From positions 1 through 17,292 of the forward strand of contig CAYOKT010000061.1 of NCBI GenBank assembly GCA_964404605.1: 17,292 nucleotides of DNA, in the 5' to 3' direction. Positions within the stretch are counted from its first letter, which is position 1; the number at the start of each line of letters is the position of its first letter. Below the pieces are notes generated by a model, which was not told the DNA's origin, searched no databases, and saw only the letters and a program-made list of their open reading frames with translations. The position numbers and the translations under genes were made by a program. Of the stretch, positions 1-5,849 are shown piece after piece. Origin of the DNA: CAYOKT01 sp964404605. GTDB lineage: Bacteria > Electryoneota > Electryoneia > Electryoneales > Electryoneaceae.

Positions 1-82
1 TATCCCTTCGATGTCGATGGGTGGCCGGGAGCGACTTCGCCTGCCGCGGCGCACCCTATCCCTTCGATGTCGATGGGTGGCC
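1..82. repeat. Tandem direct repeat, 26-bp unit, period 56
   Basis: Positions 1-26 and 57-82 are identical over 26 bp. The unit begins TATCCCTTCGATG and ends GGGTGGCC, and the second copy starts 56 bp after the first. The sequence between copies (27-56) is GC-rich and unrelated to a gene. Since the first copy starts exactly at the window edge, the array probably continues to the left. The terminal GGGTGGCC is the core of the wider repeat family seen at 131, 1996, 17210 and 17280. No protein family is evident in any frame here. Confidence 0.85.
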
Positions 83-101
83 CTGTCAGCTCCGATGACA
101 G
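75..101. repeat. 22-bp dispersed repeat with palindromic arms (left copy)
   Basis: Positions 75-96 are identical to 17210-17231 over 22 bp, from GGGTGGCCCTG through to CTCCGAT. In this copy the repeat extends into a perfect 6-bp inverted repeat, CTGTCA at 83-88 and TGACAG at 96-101. Two more short stem-loops follow: GACAG/CTGTC at 97-109 and CTTGA/TCAAG at about 110-122. The right-hand copy has lost the second arm. Confidence 0.85.
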
Positions 102-130
102 CGACTGTCTTGAGAGTCAAGCGGTCCGAA

Positions 131-252
131 GGGTGGCCCGGGACTCCTGCCGCTCGCCTCGCCGCCTGCCTCGGCGTAGCCTTTGGCGTAGCCGGGTAGC
201 TAAAGGCGAAGACGGGTAGCTCTGCGAAGGGAGGTGTCCCGGGTTTCAAAGG
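131..252. repeat. Palindromic intergenic element, copy 1 (about 120 bp)
   Basis: The element starts with GGGTGGCCCGGGACT (131-145) and closes with GTCCCGGGTTTCA (236-248). CCCGGGAC at 137-144 and GTCCCGGG at 236-243 are perfect 8-bp inverted arms, so the whole block can fold into one long hairpin. Inside are GGCGTAGCC-like short repeats and a smaller GCCTTT/AAAGGC stem at 179-207. The 15-bp left end and 13-bp right end recur exactly in the element at 1996-2060. It sits just downstream of mlaF. No open frame looks like a gene. A REP- or MITE-like non-autonomous element is the likeliest explanation. Confidence 0.7.
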
Positions 253-272
253 GGTTGCGCGTCCGGCGACCA

Positions 273-1055
273 TCAATGGTGCCGCAGCGTCTTCGTGTAG
301 TGGTCGGTGTGGATCGGGTGGATCGGCCCCTCGCTGCTGCCGGTGTAGAACTGCCTGACCACGGGATCGTCCGACGCGGCGAGCTGCTCCGGCGTGCCGT
401 CGAAGATGATGGTCCCGCGGTGAAGCATGAGGATCCGGTCGGCGATCTCCATCGCCGAGCGCATGTCGTGGGTGATGGTGAGCGAGGTGACCTTCAGCTC
501 CTCGTTCAACCGGATGATCAGCTCGTTGATGATCGCCGACATGATCGGGTCGAGCCCGGTGGTCGGTTCGTCGTAGAGCATGTAGGTCGGGCGCGTGGCG
601 ATGGCGCGGGCGAGGCCGACCCGCTTGCGCATTCCGCCGGAGAGCTCGCTTGGCATCTTGTCGCCGATCCCGCCCAGCCCGACCGAGGAGAGGCAGGATT
701 CCACCCTCTCGCTGATCTCTTCCTCGTCGAGCATCTTATGATGGCGCAGGGCGAGGGCGATGTTGTCATAGACGCTCATCGAATCCCACAGCGCGGCGTT
801 CTGGAACAGCATCCCGATCTTGCGCCGCACACCGTAAATCTCGCGCTCGTCGCGCTCGCTCACCGGGACCCCGTCCACGACGACACGGCCCGAATCCGGC
901 TGAATCAGGCCGAGGATGTGGCGGAGCATGACACTCTTCCCGCTGCCGGAACGGCCGATGAGAACCACGGATTCGCCCTCGGCGACGGTCAGGCTGACAT
1001 CCCGCAACACCGGGTGGCCGGCAAAGCTCTTCGCCACGTGGGTCATCTCGATCAT
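273..1055 (-). CDS. mlaF: MlaF-like ABC transporter ATP-binding protein
   Basis: This 260-aa protein is the cytoplasmic ATPase of an Mla-type (MCE-linked) phospholipid ABC transporter, which powers lipid transport between inner and outer membranes. All ABC motifs are visible: Walker A GRSGSGKS (34-41), Q-loop Q85, signature LSGGM (138-142), Walker B YMLYDE (158-163) and H-loop H196. FQNAALWDSM after the Q-loop and the GLDP D-loop are typical of the MlaF/Ttg2A subgroup. Length is close to that of family members. The last 18 residues contain five histidines, an unusual tail. The gene lies 9 bp after mlaE on the same strand, so the two are probably co-transcribed. An MCE-domain substrate-binding gene (mlaD), common in such operons, does not follow; non-coding repeats do. 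The symbol rests on family resemblance. Confidence 0.92.
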   Translation of the reverse strand: MIEMTHVAKSFAGHPVLRDVSLTVAEGESVVLIGRSGSGKSVMLRHILGLIQPDSGRVVVDGVPVSERDEREIYGVRRKIGMLFQNAALWDSMSVYDNIALALRHHKMLDEEEISERVESCLSSVGLGGIGDKMPSELSGGMRKRVGLARAIATRPTYMLYDEPTTGLDPIMSAIINELIIRLNEELKVTSLTITHDMRSAMEIADRILMLHRGTIIFDGTPEQLAASDDPVVRQFYTGSSEGPIHPIHTDHYTKTLRHH

Positions 1056-1064
1056 CGCGTACCC

Positions 1065-1835
1065 CTAAAAAAGAAGCGTCGCAAGCAGGTAGTCGCTGAT
1101 CAGGATGCAGATCGCGCTGTACACGAACGCCTTGATGGTGGCCTGACCGACCCCCTCGGCGCCCCCGCTCGTCGTGATCCCGACATAAGTTCCGATGAGC
1201 CCGATCAGGGCGCCGAAGGTGGAGGACTTGATCAGCATCACGCGGACATCCTTCATCAGGAAGTAGACCGGGATCTCGCCGAAATAGGTCTGGAACCCGA
1301 GGTCGAAGAAGAGGTAGCCGACGAAGAATCCACCCCACACGGCGACGAACACCGCGAGGATGACGACCACGGGCATCATCACCAGCCCGGCGAAGAACCG
1401 GGGGGCGACGAGGTAGCGGACCGGGTCGATCGCCAGCACCTCCAGCGCATCCACCTGTTCGCTGATCTTCATCGTCCCCAGCTCCGCCGCGAGGGAGGAG
1501 CCCACCCGTCCCGCGAGCACGAGGCCGCTGAGCACCGGCCCCAACTCGACCATCACCGCCTTGTACGTCGCCACCCCGATGTACTTCATCGGCATCGCGT
1601 TGGCGAACTGGTAGGTCGCCTGCCAGGTGGATACCATCCCGGTGAAGAGGCCGATGAGCAGCACCAGGGGCAGGCTGGCGACACCAAGGGTCATCGCCTG
1701 GTGGGAGTACAGGGGAAAGTCCTTGAAGAAAAACCGGAGCTGGGCGAAGCTGCGGAGCAGAAGGAGCACCGCCCCGCCGAGCTCGGAGAGGATCTCGATG
1801 CTCCAGTGTCCCAACGCCCTGATGAACCTGACCAT
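1065..1835 (-). CDS. mlaE: MlaE-family ABC transporter permease
   Basis: This 256-aa integral membrane protein is the permease partner of MlaF. The family hallmark spans residues 97-131, beginning ELGPVLSGLVLAGRVGSSLA and including AAELGTMKISEQVDAL. Hydrophobic segments lie near 49-72, 148-178, 205-222 and 233-256, fitting the MlaE fold of an N-terminal interfacial helix plus about five membrane helices. The ATG at 1835 is preceded by a GAGGG ribosome-binding sequence at about 6 nt. mlaF follows after 9 bp. A candidate promoter lies at 1917-1945 on the same strand. Substrate is inferred from the family to be phospholipid; the missing neighbouring MCE gene means the partner must be encoded elsewhere. 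Confidence 0.93.
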   Translation of the reverse strand: MVRFIRALGHWSIEILSELGGAVLLLLRSFAQLRFFFKDFPLYSHQAMTLGVASLPLVLLIGLFTGMVSTWQATYQFANAMPMKYIGVATYKAVMVELGPVLSGLVLAGRVGSSLAAELGTMKISEQVDALEVLAIDPVRYLVAPRFFAGLVMMPVVVILAVFVAVWGGFFVGYLFFDLGFQTYFGEIPVYFLMKDVRVMLIKSSTFGALIGLIGTYVGITTSGGAEGVGQATIKAFVYSAICILISDYLLATLLF

Positions 1836-1916
1836 CTCGCCCTCGCGATACCGGACCCGAAGTTCGCTCCCGCTTCCCGTACCGGTTCCATGACGCGCGC
1901 CGTCGTCACGGGGACA

Positions 1917-1945
1917 AGTTTAGCGCGCCGGGCACCGGCGGGCAA
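1917..1945 (-). promoter_or_regulatory. Candidate sigma70-type promoter of mlaEF
   Basis: On the minus strand, TTGCCC (plus 1940-1945) and TAAACT (plus 1917-1922) are separated by exactly 17 bp. Each matches 4 of 6 consensus bases. A transcript would start near 1910 and give a leader of about 75 nt before the mlaE ATG. The duplicated 41-bp sequence at 1952-1992 lies directly upstream of the -35 box. The call is from base pattern only. Confidence 0.4.
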
Positions 1946-1951
1946 GCGATA

Positions 1952-1992
1952 AACCACGCGAAGAGACGGTGCTCGACGGGCGGGGGCGGGCG
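1952..1992. repeat. 41-bp imperfect direct repeat, copy A
   Basis: This block (AACC, then a CGCGAAGAGACGGTG core, then a GGGCGGGGGCGGGCG tail) matches 2148-2188 with only about three mismatches in 41 bp and no gaps. The hairpin element at 1996-2060 begins right after this copy. The two copies frame the space between the divergent mlaE and glycosyltransferase units, suggesting a local duplication or a repeated regulatory module. Confidence 0.8.
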
Positions 1993-1995
1993 GAC

Positions 1996-2060
1996 GGGTG
2001 GCCCGGGACTTCTAGCCGGCCGTAGCCACAGGCGTAGGCGGGCAGTCCCGGGTTTCATAA
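1996..2060. repeat. Palindromic intergenic element, copy 2 (about 60 bp)
   Basis: The left end GGGTGGCCCGGGACT (1996-2010) is identical to 131-145, and GTCCCGGGTTTCA (2045-2057) is identical to 236-248. CCCGGGACT (2002-2010) and AGTCCCGGG (2044-2052) form perfect 9-bp arms around a 33-nt centre containing CGTAGCC and GGCGTAGG. It is a shorter version of the element at 131-252 with the same ends and a reduced interior, as expected for a mobile or amplified hairpin family. Confidence 0.75.
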
Positions 2061-2147
2061 GGGTGTCCGTGATGAACGCTACCTGCTGCAAGAACCTGAA
2101 ACCGCAATCTCCGATACAACCTGAAACGTTTTTTTCAGAAGTGGCAT

Positions 2148-2188
2148 AACCGCGCGAAGAGACGGTGATCGGCGGGCGGGGGCGGGCG
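2148..2188. repeat. 41-bp imperfect direct repeat, copy B
   Basis: This is the second copy of the 1952-1992 sequence, 196 bp away in the same orientation. It lies upstream of the glycosyltransferase pair. Between the copies, 2093-2127 also holds two AACCTGAAAC decamers 25 bp apart (2093-2102 and 2118-2127) and a CTGAAA/TTTCAG stem at 2121-2138. Confidence 0.8.
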
Positions 2189-2218
2189 ATGACCGGCGGG
2201 TGCCGGCTCCGCCCGTCG

Positions 2219-2239
2219 GGCGGGAACCACGTTCCCGCC
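2219..2239. promoter_or_regulatory. 21-bp perfect palindrome upstream of the glycosyltransferase genes
   Basis: GGCGGGAAC (2219-2227) and GTTCCCGCC (2231-2239) are perfect 9-bp inverted arms around CAC. An AGGAGG sequence follows at 2244-2249 but no start codon lies at a usable distance. The palindrome could be a regulator operator or an RNA hairpin in the leader of the gene starting at 2298. It has no T-tract, so it is not an intrinsic terminator. Confidence 0.5.
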
Positions 2240-2273
2240 GTCCAGGAGGCCCGGACGAGCCGCGTTGGAAAGG

Positions 2274-2293
2274 TTCACCACACCGCTGGTGAA
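2274..2293. promoter_or_regulatory. 20-bp inverted repeat overlapping the start region of the GT2 gene
   Basis: TTCACCA (2274-2280) and TGGTGAA (2287-2293) are perfect 7-bp arms around CACCGC, ending 4 bp before the ATG at 2298. The right arm contains the only plausible ribosome-binding bases (GGTGA) for that ATG. A hairpin here could therefore mask translation initiation, or the site could be an operator. Confidence 0.45.
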
Positions 2294-2297
2294 ATTC

Positions 2298-3152
2298 ATG
2301 ACGAAATCGTACATTCTTTCCGTTCGCACTCTCAACAGTGAAACCGGCAGGGAGGAAACGGAAGGGATGGGCGAAGTCGACCGCGCGGTTCTCTTCACGA
2401 CCGGTGATGACCGGCACCGCCTGCTGGCGGTCGAAACGGGGTTTCGCGGCCACCTGGACGGCAAACTGCCCCTGGAGGTGCGGCACCTCGGGCGGGTGGA
2501 GTCCCTGCTGACAGCCTACCACCGGGCGGCGCTCGAGGTCGAAGGGGATGACACCCTTCTCCTCTTCTGCCACCAGGATGCGCGGCCGTTGCTCGCCCCC
2601 ATGCCGCCCGGCACACCACCCCTGGACCTCTCCCTGCCTCACGGGGCGGAGTGGTTGCGACCCGCCATCGACCGGCCCGACGGCTGGGTGGAGATCGCGC
2701 TGCGACTCGCAAAGCGAGGCGACACCGGGTTTCTCGGCGTCGCCGGCGCGCTCGGGCTGCTGCCCGGCCTGCCCTGGTGGAGCTACCCCGATCTCACCGG
2801 CGCCGTGCTGCACAGGACCGCGGAGGGAGAAGTGAAGTTGAACCCCTATGGCCGGTACGGCCGCGCGGCGGTGCTGGACGGCATCTGCCTGATGATCCGG
2901 CGCGGCGCCTACGCCGGGCTGCCGCCTCCTCCACGGGAGATGACCGGATTTCACTACTACGACATCGAGCTTTGCACACGGGCTCATCACACGGGGTTGA
3001 AGAACTGGACCGTGCCGCTGCTGCTGGTGCACGAGCATGGCGGAGCGGCGTCGGATGACCAGGAATTCCAAGAGGATATGAAACAATTTCAGTCCGTATA
3101 CGGCGGCGTTCTGCCCTTCTCCGTGCCCGCCGAACAGCTCCCCCGGGAGTAA
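2298..3152 (+). CDS. GT2-like glycosyltransferase (StrF-type)
   Basis: This roughly 284-aa protein resembles the Pfam glycosyltransferase-like family 2 group that includes StrF. Counting from the ATG at 2298, it shows LLLFCHQDARP (D94 in the metal/nucleotide-sugar position), GFLGVAG (144-150) followed by WW (160-161), LDGICL (193-198) and FHYYDIELC (218-226), then a histidine-rich LLLVHEHGG. These occur in the order expected for the family. No signal peptide or membrane segment is seen, so it is probably cytosolic. The start is uncertain: the frame is open to a TTG at 2265, 11 codons upstream, but the ATG is preferred for codon type. The next gene, also a glycosyltransferase, starts 7 bp after its stop, so the two are an operon. 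Donor and acceptor cannot be deduced. Confidence 0.8.
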   Translation: MTKSYILSVRTLNSETGREETEGMGEVDRAVLFTTGDDRHRLLAVETGFRGHLDGKLPLEVRHLGRVESLLTAYHRAALEVEGDDTLLLFCHQDARPLLAPMPPGTPPLDLSLPHGAEWLRPAIDRPDGWVEIALRLAKRGDTGFLGVAGALGLLPGLPWWSYPDLTGAVLHRTAEGEVKLNPYGRYGRAAVLDGICLMIRRGAYAGLPPPPREMTGFHYYDIELCTRAHHTGLKNWTVPLLLVHEHGGAASDDQEFQEDMKQFQSVYGGVLPFSVPAEQLPRE

Positions 3153-3159
3153 ATCGGAC

Positions 3160-4863
3160 ATGCCTATCCGATTTATAGACACCCTGCCCGGCGACCACCG
3201 GGAGGAGGTGCGCGAGGAGCTTGCGCGCGGCGGTTTGAGGAGCGCGGTCTCACTGCGCACGCCCCTCGGCTGGCGCACGATCGACTCGCCCTATGAGCCG
3301 CGGGGGGAGGCGAAGCGCATGCTCGCGCAGGGGGCGGGAGCGGGGGATGCCGTCCTCGCCCTCGGCGCCGGGTCCGGTTTCCTCGCCGAGGAGCTGATCG
3401 CCCGCGGCGTACGCGAAGCGCTCCTCCTCACCGCCAGCCGTACACTGGGACAGAAGCATGTCAGCCGCCTCGGCGGGAGGGAGCCGTCCGAATCCGCGGT
3501 CACCATCGTTGCGGCGGCGGACGCCGAAGCGGCCTGGCGCGATCATGTCCGCCCCTTCCTCGAGCGGCATCCGGAAGCGGTGGTCCTGGCCCACCCGCGG
3601 GAAACCGCCGCCTTCCCCGCGCTTTTCGGGCCCCTCGCGCTGCGGGTGGAAACGGCGGGGAGGGAACAGGCGACAGCCCCCTCCCCTCGGGTCCGCCGAC
3701 TTCTGCTCCCCGGAGACGGCGGACTGCTGGAGAAGGAGCTGGCGCAGGAGTTGTCGCGGCAGGGCATCGAGGTTGTCCTCAGACCCTCCCTCTCCGGCAC
3801 GCGGCTGCGGCCGAACGAGGCGCTTCGACTCCTCGAGGAGACCGCGCCGGACGGGGTGGTCTCGCTGAACAACCAGGGCTCGGACATCGCCGGGCTCCTG
3901 CCCGAGGCCTGCGACCAGCTCGGCATTCCCTGGGGGACCTGGCTGCTGGATGAGCCCCGTTTTCTCCTCGGTCGCGAGGCGCTGGGCGGCCCGGGTCGGC
4001 GGCGCATCGGGTTCTGCTGGGACACCAACGGGCTGGATGGCTGGCATGAGCTGGGCTTTCCCAACGCCGAGCCGCTGCCCCTCGCCACCGATCCCGGTCT
4101 ATTCCACCCCGGCGAAGGAGATCCGACCCTCGCCGGGCGGCTGGTCTTCGTCGGCAGCCCCCGGTTCCACAGCGCGGAGGGGTACTTCGCCGTGCTCGAC
4201 GGCGACGAGCGGGCCCGGCGGGTCGCGGGAGCCCTGTCGCCGGAAGTCCGCCGCACACGGCGCCCGCCGAGCGCCGGGAGACTGGACGAGGTCCTCCGGG
4301 AACTCGACCTGGAGGGCGCATTCGCCGATGAGACACTCCGCCGGCTGCCGGCCTATGTCACCCAGGAGGCGAACCGGGCCTACCGGCGTGAAATGCTCGC
4401 CGCGGTGGCGGACCTGAGACCGGTCGTCTACGGCGAGGGATGGGCCGGGGAGCTGCCGGCCGGCGTGGAACTTCGCGGACCGGCGGACTACTACCGCGAC
4501 CTCCCGCGCATCTACCGCTCGGACAGCGTGCACCTCTCCCTGACCAACCTGCAGATGCGGGCCTACCCGAACCAGCGGGCCTTCGATGTCGGGGCCTCGC
4601 GCGGCTGCCTGCTCAATGACCGCCTCGAGGGTTGGACGGAGCTGTTCGGCGAGGCGATGGAAGAGCTGGTCTTCGACGGCGGGGAGCAACTGCGTGAGGC
4701 GGCGGAGCGGTTGCTTGCGGACCCCTCCGCCCGTGCGCGTCAGGGGGAGATGCTGCACGGCGTAGTGTTAGCGCGTCACACGATGGCGCACCGCGTGGAG
4801 CGGATCCTGGAAGTCTTACGCCGCGCCGCCGCTCGGCGGCGGGAAAGCGGCGACCCAGTATAG
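3160..4863 (+). CDS. CgeB/DUF3880-type glycosyltransferase with N-terminal Rossmann-like domain
   Basis: This 567-aa protein has three parts. Residues 35-165 resemble the N-terminal domain of Maf/DUF115-like and related glycan enzymes: DSPYEPRGEAKRML, then VLALGAGSGFLAEEL with a glycine-rich loop. Residues 178-310 match the DUF3880 pattern (LLLPGDGGLLEKEL, VVSLNNQGSD, WGTWLLDEPRFLL). Residues 325-552 look like the CgeB-type GT-B C-terminal half (Glyco_trans_1_2), with FVGSPRF (330-336) and NQRAFDVGASRGCLLND (471-487). No signal or membrane segment is evident. GGGAG at 3145-3149 overlaps the end of the preceding gene and serves the ATG at 3160. With its neighbour it probably builds or decorates a surface glycan or glycoprotein; the substrate is unknown. 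Confidence 0.82.
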   Translation: MPIRFIDTLPGDHREEVREELARGGLRSAVSLRTPLGWRTIDSPYEPRGEAKRMLAQGAGAGDAVLALGAGSGFLAEELIARGVREALLLTASRTLGQKHVSRLGGREPSESAVTIVAAADAEAAWRDHVRPFLERHPEAVVLAHPRETAAFPALFGPLALRVETAGREQATAPSPRVRRLLLPGDGGLLEKELAQELSRQGIEVVLRPSLSGTRLRPNEALRLLEETAPDGVVSLNNQGSDIAGLLPEACDQLGIPWGTWLLDEPRFLLGREALGGPGRRRIGFCWDTNGLDGWHELGFPNAEPLPLATDPGLFHPGEGDPTLAGRLVFVGSPRFHSAEGYFAVLDGDERARRVAGALSPEVRRTRRPPSAGRLDEVLRELDLEGAFADETLRRLPAYVTQEANRAYRREMLAAVADLRPVVYGEGWAGELPAGVELRGPADYYRDLPRIYRSDSVHLSLTNLQMRAYPNQRAFDVGASRGCLLNDRLEGWTELFGEAMEELVFDGGEQLREAAERLLADPSARARQGEMLHGVVLARHTMAHRVERILEVLRRAAARRRESGDPV

Positions 4864-4869
4864 TACGAA

Positions 4870-4884
4870 ATCGTATAATACGAT
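4870..4884. promoter_or_regulatory. MarR-type operator palindrome overlapping a -10 box
   Basis: ATCGTATAATACGAT is a perfect palindrome with a one-base centre. It contains TATAAT (4874-4879), a consensus -10 box, at its middle. GTAC also occurs on both flanks (4864-4866 region and 4886-4889). No convincing -35 box is visible 17 bp upstream. The site lies about 34 bp before the marR-family start, the usual position for autorepression, so binding would block RNA polymerase. That the neighbouring MarR protein binds it is inference. Confidence 0.7.
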
Positions 4885-4917
4885 AGTACAGCATCCATGG
4901 GTGAAAAGAGGCCGGCC

Positions 4918-5370
4918 ATGAGTGGATTCCTCTTCCTCGGACCGTTGCACTACGCCGAGCGACGCTCGGGACGACACCTGGAGGCGCTGGGACTGCCGCA
5001 AGGGTTGAAAGCCGCCGAAGCGCATCTCCTCGCCTACCTGTCGGCCTATGCCCCCTGCCCCCTCGCCCAGGTGCAGCGTGTCTTCGGGCATCGCCGTTCT
5101 ACCCTGACCAGCCTCGTGGACCGTTTCGAGGAGAAGGGGTGGGTGAAGCGGGCGATGAACCCGGAGGACCGCCGCTCCTTCATCCTTTCGCTGACCGCGG
5201 AGGGGCGGGGGGTCGCCGAGCGGGTTCATGCGCGGATGGCGGAGTTCGAGGAGGAGGTCCTCGCACGCACCAGCGACGAGGAGGTGCACGGCTTCCGCGC
5301 GGTTCTCACGGCGATCGCCGAGGTCGCCGCCGGACCCGCCGGACCCGCCGGAATGGGAGGTGAGCCATGA
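4918..5370 (+). CDS. MarR-family transcriptional regulator
   Basis: This 150-aa protein has the MarR winged helix. With numbering from 4918, the recognition helix region is HRRSTLTSLVDRFEEKGWVKR (58-78), followed by the wing motif NPEDRRS (81-87) and the SLTAEGRGVAERV strand-helix. MarR proteins are cytoplasmic dimers that usually repress themselves and an adjacent gene until a ligand binds. The ATG at 4918 is preferred because AGAGG (4907-4911) is 6 nt upstream. An in-frame ATG at 4897 lies only about 10 nt after the expected transcription start and lacks a ribosome-binding site. The C-terminus has a short GPAGPAG tract from a repeated 9-bp unit. The stop overlaps the DinB-fold gene start (ATGA), so the two are translationally coupled. 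Confidence 0.9.
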   Translation: MSGFLFLGPLHYAERRSGRHLEALGLPQGLKAAEAHLLAYLSAYAPCPLAQVQRVFGHRRSTLTSLVDRFEEKGWVKRAMNPEDRRSFILSLTAEGRGVAERVHARMAEFEEEVLARTSDEEVHGFRAVLTAIAEVAAGPAGPAGMGGEP

Positions 5371-5849
5371 CGGCCGACGATCTGCGCCGGATGTTCCGTT
5401 TTAACCTGTTGACCCTGCGGAGGAATCTCTCCAAGCTCACCCATGAACAGAGCCTTTTCCTGCCGCCGGAGGGCGGAAACCGGATCAACTGGATCCTCGG
5501 GCACCTCCTCGCCACGAGGGCGGACCTGCTGGCCCTCCTCGGCGCCGAACCCTTCTGGAGCGAAGAGCAACGCGGGCTCTACTCGGCGCGAAACGCCCGG
5601 GCTGACGGGGAAAGCCTCCTCGAACTGGGCGTGTTGGCGAGGACGCTGGTTGACTCCCAGAGACCTCTCGAGGCTGTGATCGAGAACGCGGACGAGTCGC
5701 TCGATGAGGTTTCCTCTATCCTGTCCAGCTTCGATTCCGAGGCGACCCTCGGGCAGCGGTTGTCCTATTTCGCCCTTCACGAGGTCTATCACGCCGGTCA
5801 GATCGGGTCTCTTCGCCGCCGGGTCGGGCTCCCCGGCGCCATCGGCTGA
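5367..5849 (+). CDS. DinB/YfiT-fold putative metal-dependent enzyme
   Basis: This 160-aa protein fits the DinB/YfiT four-helix superfamily. It has NWILGHLLATR in the second helix (H46) and ALHEVYHAGQIGSLRRR near the C-terminus (H138, H142). These three histidines are the family's metal-binding triad. Superfamily members include thiol-S-transferases (bacillithiol, mycothiol) and damage-inducible proteins of unknown role. No membrane segment is present. It is the second gene of the marR operon, so it is the likely target of that regulator, suggesting a stress or xenobiotic response. The specific reaction cannot be assigned. Confidence 0.85.
   Translation: MTADDLRRMFRFNLLTLRRNLSKLTHEQSLFLPPEGGNRINWILGHLLATRADLLALLGAEPFWSEEQRGLYSARNARADGESLLELGVLARTLVDSQRPLEAVIENADESLDEVSSILSSFDSEATLGQRLSYFALHEVYHAGQIGSLRRRVGLPGAIG

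Noticed and set aside
1..272. CRISPR array at the left edge
   Set aside because: Only two exact copies with one 30-bp spacer are visible, the wider block is made of mixed palindromes, and no cas gene is present.
234..1952. 572-codon open frame on the plus strand opposite mlaF/mlaE
   Set aside because: It is antisense to two genes with complete family motifs. The translation is rich in Arg/His/Asp and has no domain; GC-rich codon bias keeps the opposite strand open.
2079..3278. 399-codon open frame on the minus strand overlapping the GT2 gene
   Set aside because: It is an Arg/Pro/Gly-rich antisense frame. The plus-strand protein has ordered family motifs and an operon partner.
4825..4840. 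GCCGCC/GGCGGC hairpin at the end of the CgeB-like gene as a terminator
   Set aside because: The stem lies inside the coding sequence and has no following T-tract; alanine/arginine codons in GC-rich DNA explain it.
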